This document shows positions 34,862-41,080 of a stretch of DNA of 41,080 nucleotides, piece after piece (within the stretch, counting starts at the first letter, position 1; every line of letters begins with the position of its first letter). The stretch is from Halorubrum tebenquichense DSM 14210 (GTDB lineage Archaea; Halobacteriota; Halobacteria; Halobacteriales; Haloferacaceae), in the NCBI RefSeq assembly GCF_000337415.1, contig NZ_AOJD01000035.1:1-41080 (forward strand), written 5' to 3'. The translations under genes were made by a program, and so were the position numbers. The notes under the pieces are model-generated. The model did not search any database. It worked only from the letters and a program-made list of their open reading frames with translations, and was not told the DNA's origin.

Positions 34862-36541
34862 ATGGCAACTGATAGCGAATCGAACGGCGGCGGACTGTAC
34901 GAGCGACGGATCGGGACGCCGACCACGAACGACGAGGTGAACGGCTACTGGCTGTTCGGGTTCGGGGTGTTGCTCGGGCTGGCCGGGGTCGCGGTGTTCC
35001 TCCTCACCGAGTCGGCGACGACGACGCGCGGGATCGGGTACGCGCTGGCGGCGCTGGCACCGGTGTTCGTGATGCTCGGGGCCGTGATCCGGTTCCCGCT
35101 CCGGCGGGCCGGGACCTACCTCGGCTACCTCGGCACGGCGGTGAGCGTCGTCGGCGTCGTCTGGTTCGTCAACATCTTCCCGGACGGGTGGTTCACCGCG
35201 TCCGGCGACGCGACCGTGATCGGGCTGTACGGCCTCGGACTGTTGCTCATCGGGCTGGCCGGGACGGTCGTCCCGCTGCTCTCGGACCCCGTCTACGAGG
35301 ACTACGACCGGATGCGCGCCGAGAGCGCGAGCGCGGCCGCCGAGCGCGACGAGGCGAACGCGGAACTGGAGACGGCGCGGGCGGAACTCGACGCGACAGA
35401 GTCCGAACTCGACGCGACAGAGTCCGAACTCGACGCGACCGCCGCCGAGCTGTCCGAGACCGAGTCGGCGCTGGAGTCGGCGCGCGCCGAGACCGCGGCC
35501 CTCCGCGAGAGCAAGGCCCGGTTCGAGCTGTTCGAGGACGCGAGCGGGAAGCCGCGCTGGCGGCTCCGCCACCGCAACGGCAACGTGATCGCCGCGTCCG
35601 GGCAGGGGTACAGCAGCCGCGGGAAGGCCCAGCAGGGGCTCCACAGCGTGCGGCGGAACGCGCTCGGCGCGGGCCTCCTCCGGATCGAGACGCCGGTCGC
35701 GGAGGCCGAGGCGGTGGCCGACGACGACGGACCCGAGCCGGAGGACGCCGCGGAGCCGGACGTGGCCATCCCGGACGAGGACGCCGCGCCGGAGAGCCAG
35801 GCGACCTTCGAGCTGTACGCCGACAGCGCCGACGAGTGGCGCTTCCGGCTCCGCCACGACAACGGCGAGATCGTCGGCGACTCCGGCGAGGGGTACGCCT
35901 CCAAGTCGAACGCGAAGCGCGCGCTCTCGAAGCTGCGCGACCACGTCGCGGCCGCGGACTACCTCCGGATCGACCCCGCGGCGTTCGAGGTGTACGAGGA
36001 CAGGGGCGGGAGCTGGCGCTGGCGGCTCGTCCACGAGAACGGGAACGTCCTCGCCGACTCCGGCGAGGGGTACGCCTCCCGGCAGAAGGCCCAGCAGGGG
36101 CTCGACAGCGTCAGGTCGAACGCGGGCGGCGCGGGCCTCGCGTTCCCCGACAGCGACGACGAGGGGCGGGCGGGCGGCGACGAGAGCAAGGCGACGTTCG
36201 AAGCCTACGAGGACAAGGGCGGCAAGTGGCGCTGGCGGCTCGTCCACGACAACGGGAACATCATCGCGGACTCCGGCGAGGGGTACGCCTCGAAGTCGAA
36301 CGCGACGGACGCGGTCGAGCGCGTGAGCGAGTACGCGCCGGACGCGAGCGCGCTGGCCGCCGGCAGCGCGGCCTTCGAGATCTACGAGGACGCCGGCGAG
36401 GAGTGGCGCTGGCGGCTCCGCCACCGCAACGGGAACATCCTCGCCGACTCCGGCGAGGGGTACGCCTCCCGGTCGAACGCGGTCGAGGCCGTGACGCGGG
36501 TGAAGGCGAACGCCCCCGGCGCGGAGACGGTCGAGAAGTAG
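34862..36541 (+). CDS. Membrane-anchored protein with five DUF1508 domains
   Basis: A 559-residue protein. Four membrane helices (about 30-50, 57-75, 82-103, 117-139) are followed by a coiled coil (about 145-218) with a tandem seven-residue unit ELDATES. Five DUF1508 (YegP/HVO_2922-like) domains then follow, starting near residues 220, 314, 373, 444 and 503. Each has the pattern F-E-x-Y/F-E/A-D, W-R-W/F-R-L-x-H-x-N-G-N/E, and S/G-x-G-Y-x-S. Domains 3 to 5 are most alike. With both ends of the helical block inside, the repeats would face the cytoplasm (inference). Function is unknown. It converges on the glutaredoxin cluster. Confidence 0.85.
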   Translation: MATDSESNGGGLYERRIGTPTTNDEVNGYWLFGFGVLLGLAGVAVFLLTESATTTRGIGYALAALAPVFVMLGAVIRFPLRRAGTYLGYLGTAVSVVGVVWFVNIFPDGWFTASGDATVIGLYGLGLLLIGLAGTVVPLLSDPVYEDYDRMRAESASAAAERDEANAELETARAELDATESELDATESELDATAAELSETESALESARAETAALRESKARFELFEDASGKPRWRLRHRNGNVIAASGQGYSSRGKAQQGLHSVRRNALGAGLLRIETPVAEAEAVADDDGPEPEDAAEPDVAIPDEDAAPESQATFELYADSADEWRFRLRHDNGEIVGDSGEGYASKSNAKRALSKLRDHVAAADYLRIDPAAFEVYEDRGGSWRWRLVHENGNVLADSGEGYASRQKAQQGLDSVRSNAGGAGLAFPDSDDEGRAGGDESKATFEAYEDKGGKWRWRLVHDNGNIIADSGEGYASKSNATDAVERVSEYAPDASALAAGSAAFEIYEDAGEEWRWRLRHRNGNILADSGEGYASRSNAVEAVTRVKANAPGAETVEK

Positions 36542-36581
36542 CGGAGCGGTCGCGATCGGTCGCGGTTCGACTTTTCCGGGG

Positions 36582-36905
36582 TCAGGTTGCCGCCAGTAGC
36601 TTCAGGCGCAGGTCCCGCTCGTCGACCTCGTACTTGAACGCCGGGTGGCCGTCGACCAGCACGTACGGGACGCGTTCGCCGTACTCCTCGGCCAGTTCGG
36701 GGTCGGTGTCCACGTCGACCTCGTCGAGGTCGACCGCGACGCCGTCGAGGGCGGCCGCGACCGACTCGATCGTCTCGCGAGCGACGACGCACAGCGAGCA
36801 GTCCTCCCGGGTGTAGAGGGTGACCGGAACGGTCGCCTCCGCGTCGCCGTCCGGGTCCGGGTCAGCGCTCGCGTCCGGGTCGTCGACTGCGCCGTCCCCG
36901 GTCAC
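36582..36905 (-). CDS. Glutaredoxin-family protein
   Basis: A 107-residue thioredoxin-fold protein. After an acidic N-terminus of about 25 residues comes VTLYTREDCSLC with redox cysteines Cys36 and Cys39, then RVPYVLVDG carrying the cis-proline. It resembles the DUF836/glutaredoxin-like branch. The GTG start overlaps the stop of the preceding gene (GTGA); a start just before the core fold is possible, since the acidic lead is not part of the domain. Last gene of the pyrG-guaAb cluster. Confidence 0.82.
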   Translation of the reverse strand: MTGDGAVDDPDASADPDPDGDAEATVPVTLYTREDCSLCVVARETIESVAAALDGVAVDLDEVDVDTDPELAEEYGERVPYVLVDGHPAFKYEVDERDLRLKLLAAT

Positions 36906-37294
36906 GGCTCCGACTCGTCGTCCGGTTCCGCGCCGACCGACTCCGCGTCGTCCGCGTCGTCGTCCGCGAGCAGCTCCTCGGCCACCGTCCCGGGCCCCAG
37001 CAGGTCGGGGTCGACCGCGAGGTCGGCGACGGTCGCGACGAACTCCGGCAGCGACCGGCTCGCGTACGTCACGATCCGGACGTCGGGGTTCAGCTCCTTC
37101 GCGACCGGGATCCCCGTCGCCTCCTCGACGTCCGTGAGGACGAACAGGTCGGCGTCGGCGATTCCGGCGGCGTCGAGCTTCGCCCTCGTGACGAGGCCGT
37201 CGATCCGGGTGATCTCGACGCCGAGCGCCGCGAGCTCCTCGCCGAGGCCGCGCTCGTCCGGACCGGCGACGACGGCGGTTGTCCGGTCCGCCAT
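36902..37294 (-). CDS. DUF7126-like protein
   Basis: A 130-residue acidic protein starting [20 protein letters not shown]. The middle (ADADLFVLTDVEEATGIPVA, then KELNPDVRIVTYA) suggests a small Rossmann-like alpha/beta fold. It is found next to guaAb and pyrG in other haloarchaea (recalled, sometimes labelled CTP synthetase by association); I know no proven role. The ATG overlaps the guaAb stop by one base, and its stop overlaps the glutaredoxin start by four, so translation is coupled on both sides. Confidence 0.75.
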   Translation of the reverse strand: MADRTTAVVAGPDERGLGEELAALGVEITRIDGLVTRAKLDAAGIADADLFVLTDVEEATGIPVAKELNPDVRIVTYASRSLPEFVATVADLAVDPDLLGPGTVAEELLADDDADDAESVGAEPDDESEP

Positions 37295-38211
37295 CACTCG
37301 TACTCGATCGTCGCGGGCGGCTTGTGGGTCACGTCGTAGACGACGCGCGCCACGTTCTCGTTCTCGCCGGTGATCCGGCTCTGGATCCGCTGGAGCGTGC
37401 TCCAGTCCAGCTCCTGTGCCCGGGCGGTCATCCCGTCGCGGCTCTCGACGGAGCGCACGGCGACCACCCAGCCGTGGACGCGGTTGTCGCCCTTGACGCC
37501 CGTCGCCTTCCCGAGGACCGCGGCGAACGCCTGCCACGGGTCGTACTCCTCGAGCTCCTCCTCGACGACGTGGGTCGCCTCGCGGGCGACCGCGGCCTTC
37601 TCCGGCGTCACCTCGCCGACGATCCGGACGGCGAGCCCGGGCCCGGGGAACGGCATCCGCTCGGAGATGATCGCTTCGAGGCCGAGCGCGCGGGCGACCT
37701 CGCGGACCTCGTCCTTGTAGAGGTCGCGCACCGGCTCGACGATCCCCTCGAAGTCGACGACCTCGGGGAGCCCGCCGACGTTGTGGTGCGACTTGATGTT
37801 CCCCTCGGACTCGATGCGGTCGGGGTAGATCGTCCCCTGAACGAGGTAGTCGGCGTCGACGTCGCGGGCGACCGTCTCGAACTCGTCGATGAACCCCTCG
37901 CCGATGACGTGGCGCTTCTCCTCCGGATCGGTGACGCCTTCGAGGCGGTCGAAGAACCGGTCCTGCGCCTCGATCACCCGCAGCGACTCCATGAAGTCGA
38001 AGGTGTCTCGGATCTCCTCCGTCTCCCCTTTCCGCATCAGCCCCGTGTCGACGTAGACGGGGGTGAGCTGGTCGCCGACCGCCTCGTACGCGAGCGTCGC
38101 CGCGACCGAGGAGTCGACCCCGCCGGAGAGGGCGATCACGGCGTTCGCGTCGCCGATCGCCTCCCGGATCTCCGCTTTCGCGTCCTCGATGAATTCCTCC
38201 GTCTCGACCAT
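37294..38211 (-). CDS. guaAb: GMP synthase subunit B (ATP pyrophosphatase)
   Basis: A 305-residue synthase subunit. It adenylates XMP and replaces the oxygen with ammonia to give GMP. The PP-loop SGGVDSS is at about 29-35, and the C-terminal dimerisation segment includes [20 protein letters not shown]. The glutaminase is not fused, as in many archaea, and must be encoded elsewhere as guaAa. The ATG follows the pyrG stop without a gap. Confidence 0.95.
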   Translation of the reverse strand: MVETEEFIEDAKAEIREAIGDANAVIALSGGVDSSVAATLAYEAVGDQLTPVYVDTGLMRKGETEEIRDTFDFMESLRVIEAQDRFFDRLEGVTDPEEKRHVIGEGFIDEFETVARDVDADYLVQGTIYPDRIESEGNIKSHHNVGGLPEVVDFEGIVEPVRDLYKDEVREVARALGLEAIISERMPFPGPGLAVRIVGEVTPEKAAVAREATHVVEEELEEYDPWQAFAAVLGKATGVKGDNRVHGWVVAVRSVESRDGMTARAQELDWSTLQRIQSRITGENENVARVVYDVTHKPPATIEYE

Positions 38212-39867
38212 CTATAGCCTCACGTCCGCGTTCCGCTCGGTTGTGTCCGTCGATTCCAGCGCCGCCTCGACGAGGGAGACGAACGGGGGGCTCGCGCGGT
38301 CCGGGCGCGACCGGAACTCGGGGTGCGCCTGCGTCCCGAAGAAGAACGGGTGGTCGGGCCGCTCTAAGATCTCCATCCGGTTGTCCGCGCGGCCGGAGAA
38401 GACGAGTCCGTCCGCCTCTAAGGCGTCGATGTACTCGGGGTTCACCTCGTAGCGGTGGCGGTGGCGTTCGGTACAGGAGTCGGCGTCGTACACCCGCGCC
38501 GCGAGCGTGTCCGGTTCGATGTCGGTCTCGTGTGCGCCGAGCCGCATCGTCCCGCCCATGTCCTCCGTCTCGTACTGGTCGGGGAGGAGGTCGATGACGG
38601 GGTGGGGCGTGTCCGGGTCGATCTCGGCGGAGTGAGCGCCCTCCAGCCCGAGGACGTTGCGCGCGTGTTCGACGACCGCCATCTGGAAGCCCAAGCAGAG
38701 CCCGAGGAAGGGGACGCCGTTCTCGCGGGCGTACCGGATCGCCTCGATCTTCCCGTCCGTGCCGCGGGAACCGAACCCGCCGGGGACGACGACGGCGTCG
38801 GCCGCGGCGAGGCGCTCCTCGTGGCGGTCGGTCGTCTCGTCGGCGTCGACCCACAGCACGTTCACCTCCGTCTCCGTCTGGATCCCGGCGTGTTTCAGCG
38901 CCTCGTGGATCGACATGTACGCGTCTTCGAGGGCGTACTTGCCGACGAGCGCCACGTCGATCGCCTCGTCGCGGTCGCGAGTGACCAGGTCCCGCCACTC
39001 GGTCGACCGGTCCTCCTTCGGGAGGGCCTCCTCTTCGAGGCCGAGCCGCTGCATCACGTGCTCGTCTAACCCCTCGTCTTCGACCATCAGCGGGACGTGG
39101 TAGATGTCCTCGACGTCGGGGTTCGAGAAGACGGCGTCCGTCGGCACGTCACAGAACAGGGCGATCTTCTCTTTCGTCTCGGGGTCCAGCCGGTCCTCGG
39201 AGCGGCCGACGAGGACGTCGGGCTGGAGGCCGATCGACCGCAGTTCCTTCACGGAGTGCTGGGTGGGCTTGGTCTTCTGCTCGCCGTTCTTCGAGTAGGG
39301 GACGAGCGTGACGTGGGTGAAGAGGATGTCCTCGTCGTCCTCCTCGTGGGCGAATTGGCGCAGCGCTTCGAGGAACGGCATCGACTCGATGTCGCCGACC
39401 GTCCCGCCGATCTCGACGAGACAGACGTCAGACCCCTCGGCGGCCTCGCGGATGCGGCGCTTGATGTCGTCGGTGACGTGCGGGATGATCTGGACGGTCT
39501 TGCCGAGGTAGTCGCCGGCGCGCTCGCGCTCGATGACGTGCTCGTACGTCTTCCCCGTGGTGACGTTGTGGTCGAACGTCATGTCGGTGCCGAGGAAGCG
39601 CTCGTAGTTGCCCAAGTCGAGGTCGACCTCGCCGCCGTCCTTGAGGACGTACACCTCGCCGTGCTCGTACGGGTTCATCGTCCCGGCGTCGACGTTGAGG
39701 TACGGGTCCACCTTGACGGCGGTCACGTCGAAGCCCGCGTTGGCGAGGAGTCGCCCGGTGCTGGCGGCGGTGATGCCCTTGCCCAGCCCGGACATCACTC
39801 CGCCCGTGACGAACACGAACTTCCGACCCAGCGAGGGGTCGTACCCCGTGTCGGGATCTGCTGGCAT
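38212..39867 (-). CDS. pyrG: CTP synthase
   Basis: A 551-residue enzyme making CTP from UTP, ATP and glutamine. The synthetase part begins [20 protein letters not shown] and includes [20 protein letters not shown]. The glutaminase part has the nucleophile loop [16 protein letters not shown] and the His-Glu pair in HPEFRSRP near the C-terminus. First gene of a four-gene cluster with guaAb, so pyrimidine and purine end-steps are together. Length and both active sites look normal. Confidence 0.97.
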   Translation of the reverse strand: MPADPDTGYDPSLGRKFVFVTGGVMSGLGKGITAASTGRLLANAGFDVTAVKVDPYLNVDAGTMNPYEHGEVYVLKDGGEVDLDLGNYERFLGTDMTFDHNVTTGKTYEHVIERERAGDYLGKTVQIIPHVTDDIKRRIREAAEGSDVCLVEIGGTVGDIESMPFLEALRQFAHEEDDEDILFTHVTLVPYSKNGEQKTKPTQHSVKELRSIGLQPDVLVGRSEDRLDPETKEKIALFCDVPTDAVFSNPDVEDIYHVPLMVEDEGLDEHVMQRLGLEEEALPKEDRSTEWRDLVTRDRDEAIDVALVGKYALEDAYMSIHEALKHAGIQTETEVNVLWVDADETTDRHEERLAAADAVVVPGGFGSRGTDGKIEAIRYARENGVPFLGLCLGFQMAVVEHARNVLGLEGAHSAEIDPDTPHPVIDLLPDQYETEDMGGTMRLGAHETDIEPDTLAARVYDADSCTERHRHRYEVNPEYIDALEADGLVFSGRADNRMEILERPDHPFFFGTQAHPEFRSRPDRASPPFVSLVEAALESTDTTERNADVRL

Positions 39868-40026
39868 ATCGACCGTCCGTCAGGGGGCGGCAAAACCGTT
39901 TCGGACCCTCCGTTTCCGGTGGACGTTCGTGTTGATTCGGGACGCGCGGGGATCGTCGTGGAGGAGTGTGTCGTGTCCGCGGCGGTTCCTCCGGTCCTAT
40001 CGGCCAGCTATTCATAAGCCGCCGCA

Positions 40027-40038
40027 CCCGAATTCGGG
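40027..40038. promoter_or_regulatory. Perfect 12-bp palindrome after a TATA-like box
   Basis: CCCGAATTCGGG lies between pyrG and repeat copy D, about ten bases after TTCATAAG. It could be an operator at a start site, but no ORF follows. The other bases from 39868 to 40083 show no feature I can name. Confidence 0.3.
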
Positions 40039-40083
40039 AGAAACGCCGCCAAAGACCCGGCCGACCGCGGTACGACGTTTCCT

Positions 40084-40390
40084 TTTATAAACAGCCGATC
40101 GGCACGAACACTCCCGAAGCCCCAGTCGCGAGACGGGCGCACGCTCGCTGCGGTCCTCAGTCGCTCACTGCGTTCACTCCTTGCGGTCCTTGCTTCGCCT
40201 GCGCCCGTCTCGCGACTGCCCCTTCGAGTCCGCCCCGCCCCGCCCCGCACGGCACCGCACCTCACGCCTCCCCAACCTCGTCGCGGCCGCTTTTAAGCGG
40301 CCGCGACTCCCTCGCGCGGCGCTCCGTCGCGGTCGCCGAGGGCGACCGCTCGCAGGCACGCGCCACCGGGGATCCGTTTATAAATAGCCG
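40084..40390 (+). repeat. Dispersed ~300-bp repeat, copy D, between TATA-containing direct repeats
   Basis: The copy starts with TTTATAAACAGCCG (40084-40097) and is followed by TTTATAAATAGCCG (40377-40390). The best stems are here: an outer 19-bp perfect pairing at 40123-40141/40200-40218, a 13-bp perfect stem at 40280-40292/40295-40307, and an 8-bp stem at 40330-40337/40341-40348. The conserved linkers match copies B and C. ORFs crossing it are not credible genes. It takes up most of the 595-base gap before tRNA-Leu. Confidence 0.9.
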
Positions 40391-40462
40391 CCGCTGGTCG
40401 CGTTCGAGTGAAGTTTTGCGAGGGAAGAACGCTCCGAGAGCGCCCTTCCGCACTGTCGCCAG

Positions 40463-40546
40463 TGCGAGGGGAGGGATTTGAACCCACGGACCTCTACAGG
40501 AGCGGAGCTTGAATCCGCCGCCGTTTCCGGGCTTGGCTACCCTCGC
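40463..40546 (-). tRNA. tRNA-Leu (anticodon CAA)
   Basis: An 84-base class II tRNA: acceptor GCGAGGG pairs with CCCTCGC, discriminator A, anticodon stem GCGGA/TCCGC with loop TTCAAGC (anticodon CAA), a long variable arm, and T loop TTCAAAT. CCA is not encoded and no intron is seen. A 6-bp hairpin GCACTG/CAGTGC (40450-40455/40460-40465) overlaps the 3' end. Confidence 0.94.
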
Positions 40547-40576
40547 ACGCGACTCGTCGTTCAACGGCGTCGGTCT

Positions 40577-41080
40577 TTATTTCGTCGGTTCCGCGCCGAC
40601 CAGCGTCGCGCGGAAACCGCCGGTCGCCGACTCGTCGACCTCCAGCGTCCAGCCGTGAGCGGCCGCGACGCGCTCGACGATGGCGAGTCCGATCCCCGTG
40701 CCGCCGCCGTGGGAGACGCCGAACTCGGTCAGGGCCTCGCGGTCGTCGTCCGGGAGTCCCGGCCCGTCGTCGGCGACGTACAGCCCGCGGTCGTCGACGC
40801 CGATCCGGACGGTGGGGGCGTCGCCGGCGTGGTCGAAGGCGTTGCCGATCAGGTTCCCGACGGCGCGCCGGAGCAGCGTCGGGTCGCCCGCGACCGGCCC
40901 CGGGTCCTCGACGACGACCTCCGCGTCGGCCGGCCGATCGCCGAAGTCGCCCGAATCCAAGCAGTCGGCCGCGAGGTCGTCGAGGTCGACGGCGGCCGCC
41001 TCGGTCTCGATGGCGTCCGGGTCGCGGGCCATCACGAGCGCCTCGCCGATCATCGACTCGATCCGGTCGAGCGCCTCCCC
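40577..41080 (-). CDS. Histidine kinase, C-terminal part (cut by window edge)
   Basis: At least 167 residues of a sensor kinase, in frame to the window edge. The ATPase domain shows the N box NLIGNAFDHA, G1 DDGPGLP and G2 GGGTGIGLAIV. The fragment starts within the helical dimerisation region (EALDRIESMIGEAL), so the phosphoacceptor histidine and sensor domains lie outside the window. It ends 31 bases before tRNA-Leu on the same strand. The signal sensed is unknown. Confidence 0.9.
   Translation of the reverse strand, partial: GEALDRIESMIGEALVMARDPDAIETEAAAVDLDDLAADCLDSGDFGDRPADAEVVVEDPGPVAGDPTLLRRAVGNLIGNAFDHAGDAPTVRIGVDDRGLYVADDGPGLPDDDREALTEFGVSHGGGTGIGLAIVERVAAAHGWTLEVDESATGGFRATLVGAEPTK

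Noticed and set aside
34226-36424. A 732-codon open frame on the minus strand
   Set aside because: It is antisense to the five-domain DUF1508 gene and mirrors its repeats. Composition is Arg/Val-rich without domain motifs.

Overview
The window comes from a very GC-rich haloarchaeon, most likely Halorubrum or a close relative (inference). The signs are acidic proteins, strong G/C preference at third codon positions, mostly leaderless genes with a TATA-like box about 25-30 bases before the start, a Tat lipoprotein sugar-binding protein, the archaeal stalk operon rpl1-rpl10-rpl12, Hef, PriL, an RFC small subunit, a bacterial-type LigA, and tRNA genes without an encoded CCA. Gene density is high and most of the content is chromosomal housekeeping. 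There is no CRISPR array, insertion sequence or provirus in view.

Layout. 1-8.5 kb: an acyl-CoA ligase, a DUF5807-like protein, a candidate 34-residue ORF, the helicase/nuclease Hef, a membrane molybdopterin oxidoreductase, an MBL-fold hydrolase and an M14/aspartoacylase-type metallohydrolase. 8.5-11.3 kb: a Tfx-type regulator, a TRAM-domain protein, a SWIM zinc-finger protein and a small membrane protein, with two copies of a dispersed repeat. 11.3-15.7 kb: the acyl-CoA (propionyl-CoA) carboxylase genes pccB-pccX, then pccA, separated by a small oppositely oriented membrane gene and a possible small RNA. 16-18.1 kb: the ribosomal L1-L10-L12 operon with an L1-binding-site-like leader. 18.2-23.2 kb: two small proteins, PriL, an amphi-Trp/DUF1508 fusion, a phosphatidylserine-decarboxylase-type enzyme overlapping an RFC small subunit, and a DUF4013 membrane protein. 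23.2-28 kb: a sugar ABC importer (binding protein, two permeases, ATPase) behind a 23-bp tandem repeat and a clear TATA box. 28-33.5 kb: SHOCT and DUF192 proteins, tRNA-Val(UAC) with a duplicated 3' end, an ABC-2 exporter pair, and LigA. 33.5-40 kb: an amidohydrolase, a membrane-anchored protein with five DUF1508 domains, and the tightly packed minus-strand cluster pyrG-guaAb-DUF7126-like-glutaredoxin. 40-41 kb: another repeat copy, tRNA-Leu(CAA) and the C-terminal part of a histidine kinase.

The most interesting signal is not a protein gene. A roughly 300-bp element occurs three times in full and once cut by the window edge. Two full copies are preceded by a shared TATA-containing 14-mer. 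Between copies, the loops and linkers are conserved while at least two stems change sequence and still pair (paired substitutions), which points to a structured RNA or a hairpin-bearing DNA element. The second theme is expansion of the DUF1508 (YegP/HVO_2922-like) domain into two large architectures, one soluble and one anchored in the membrane.
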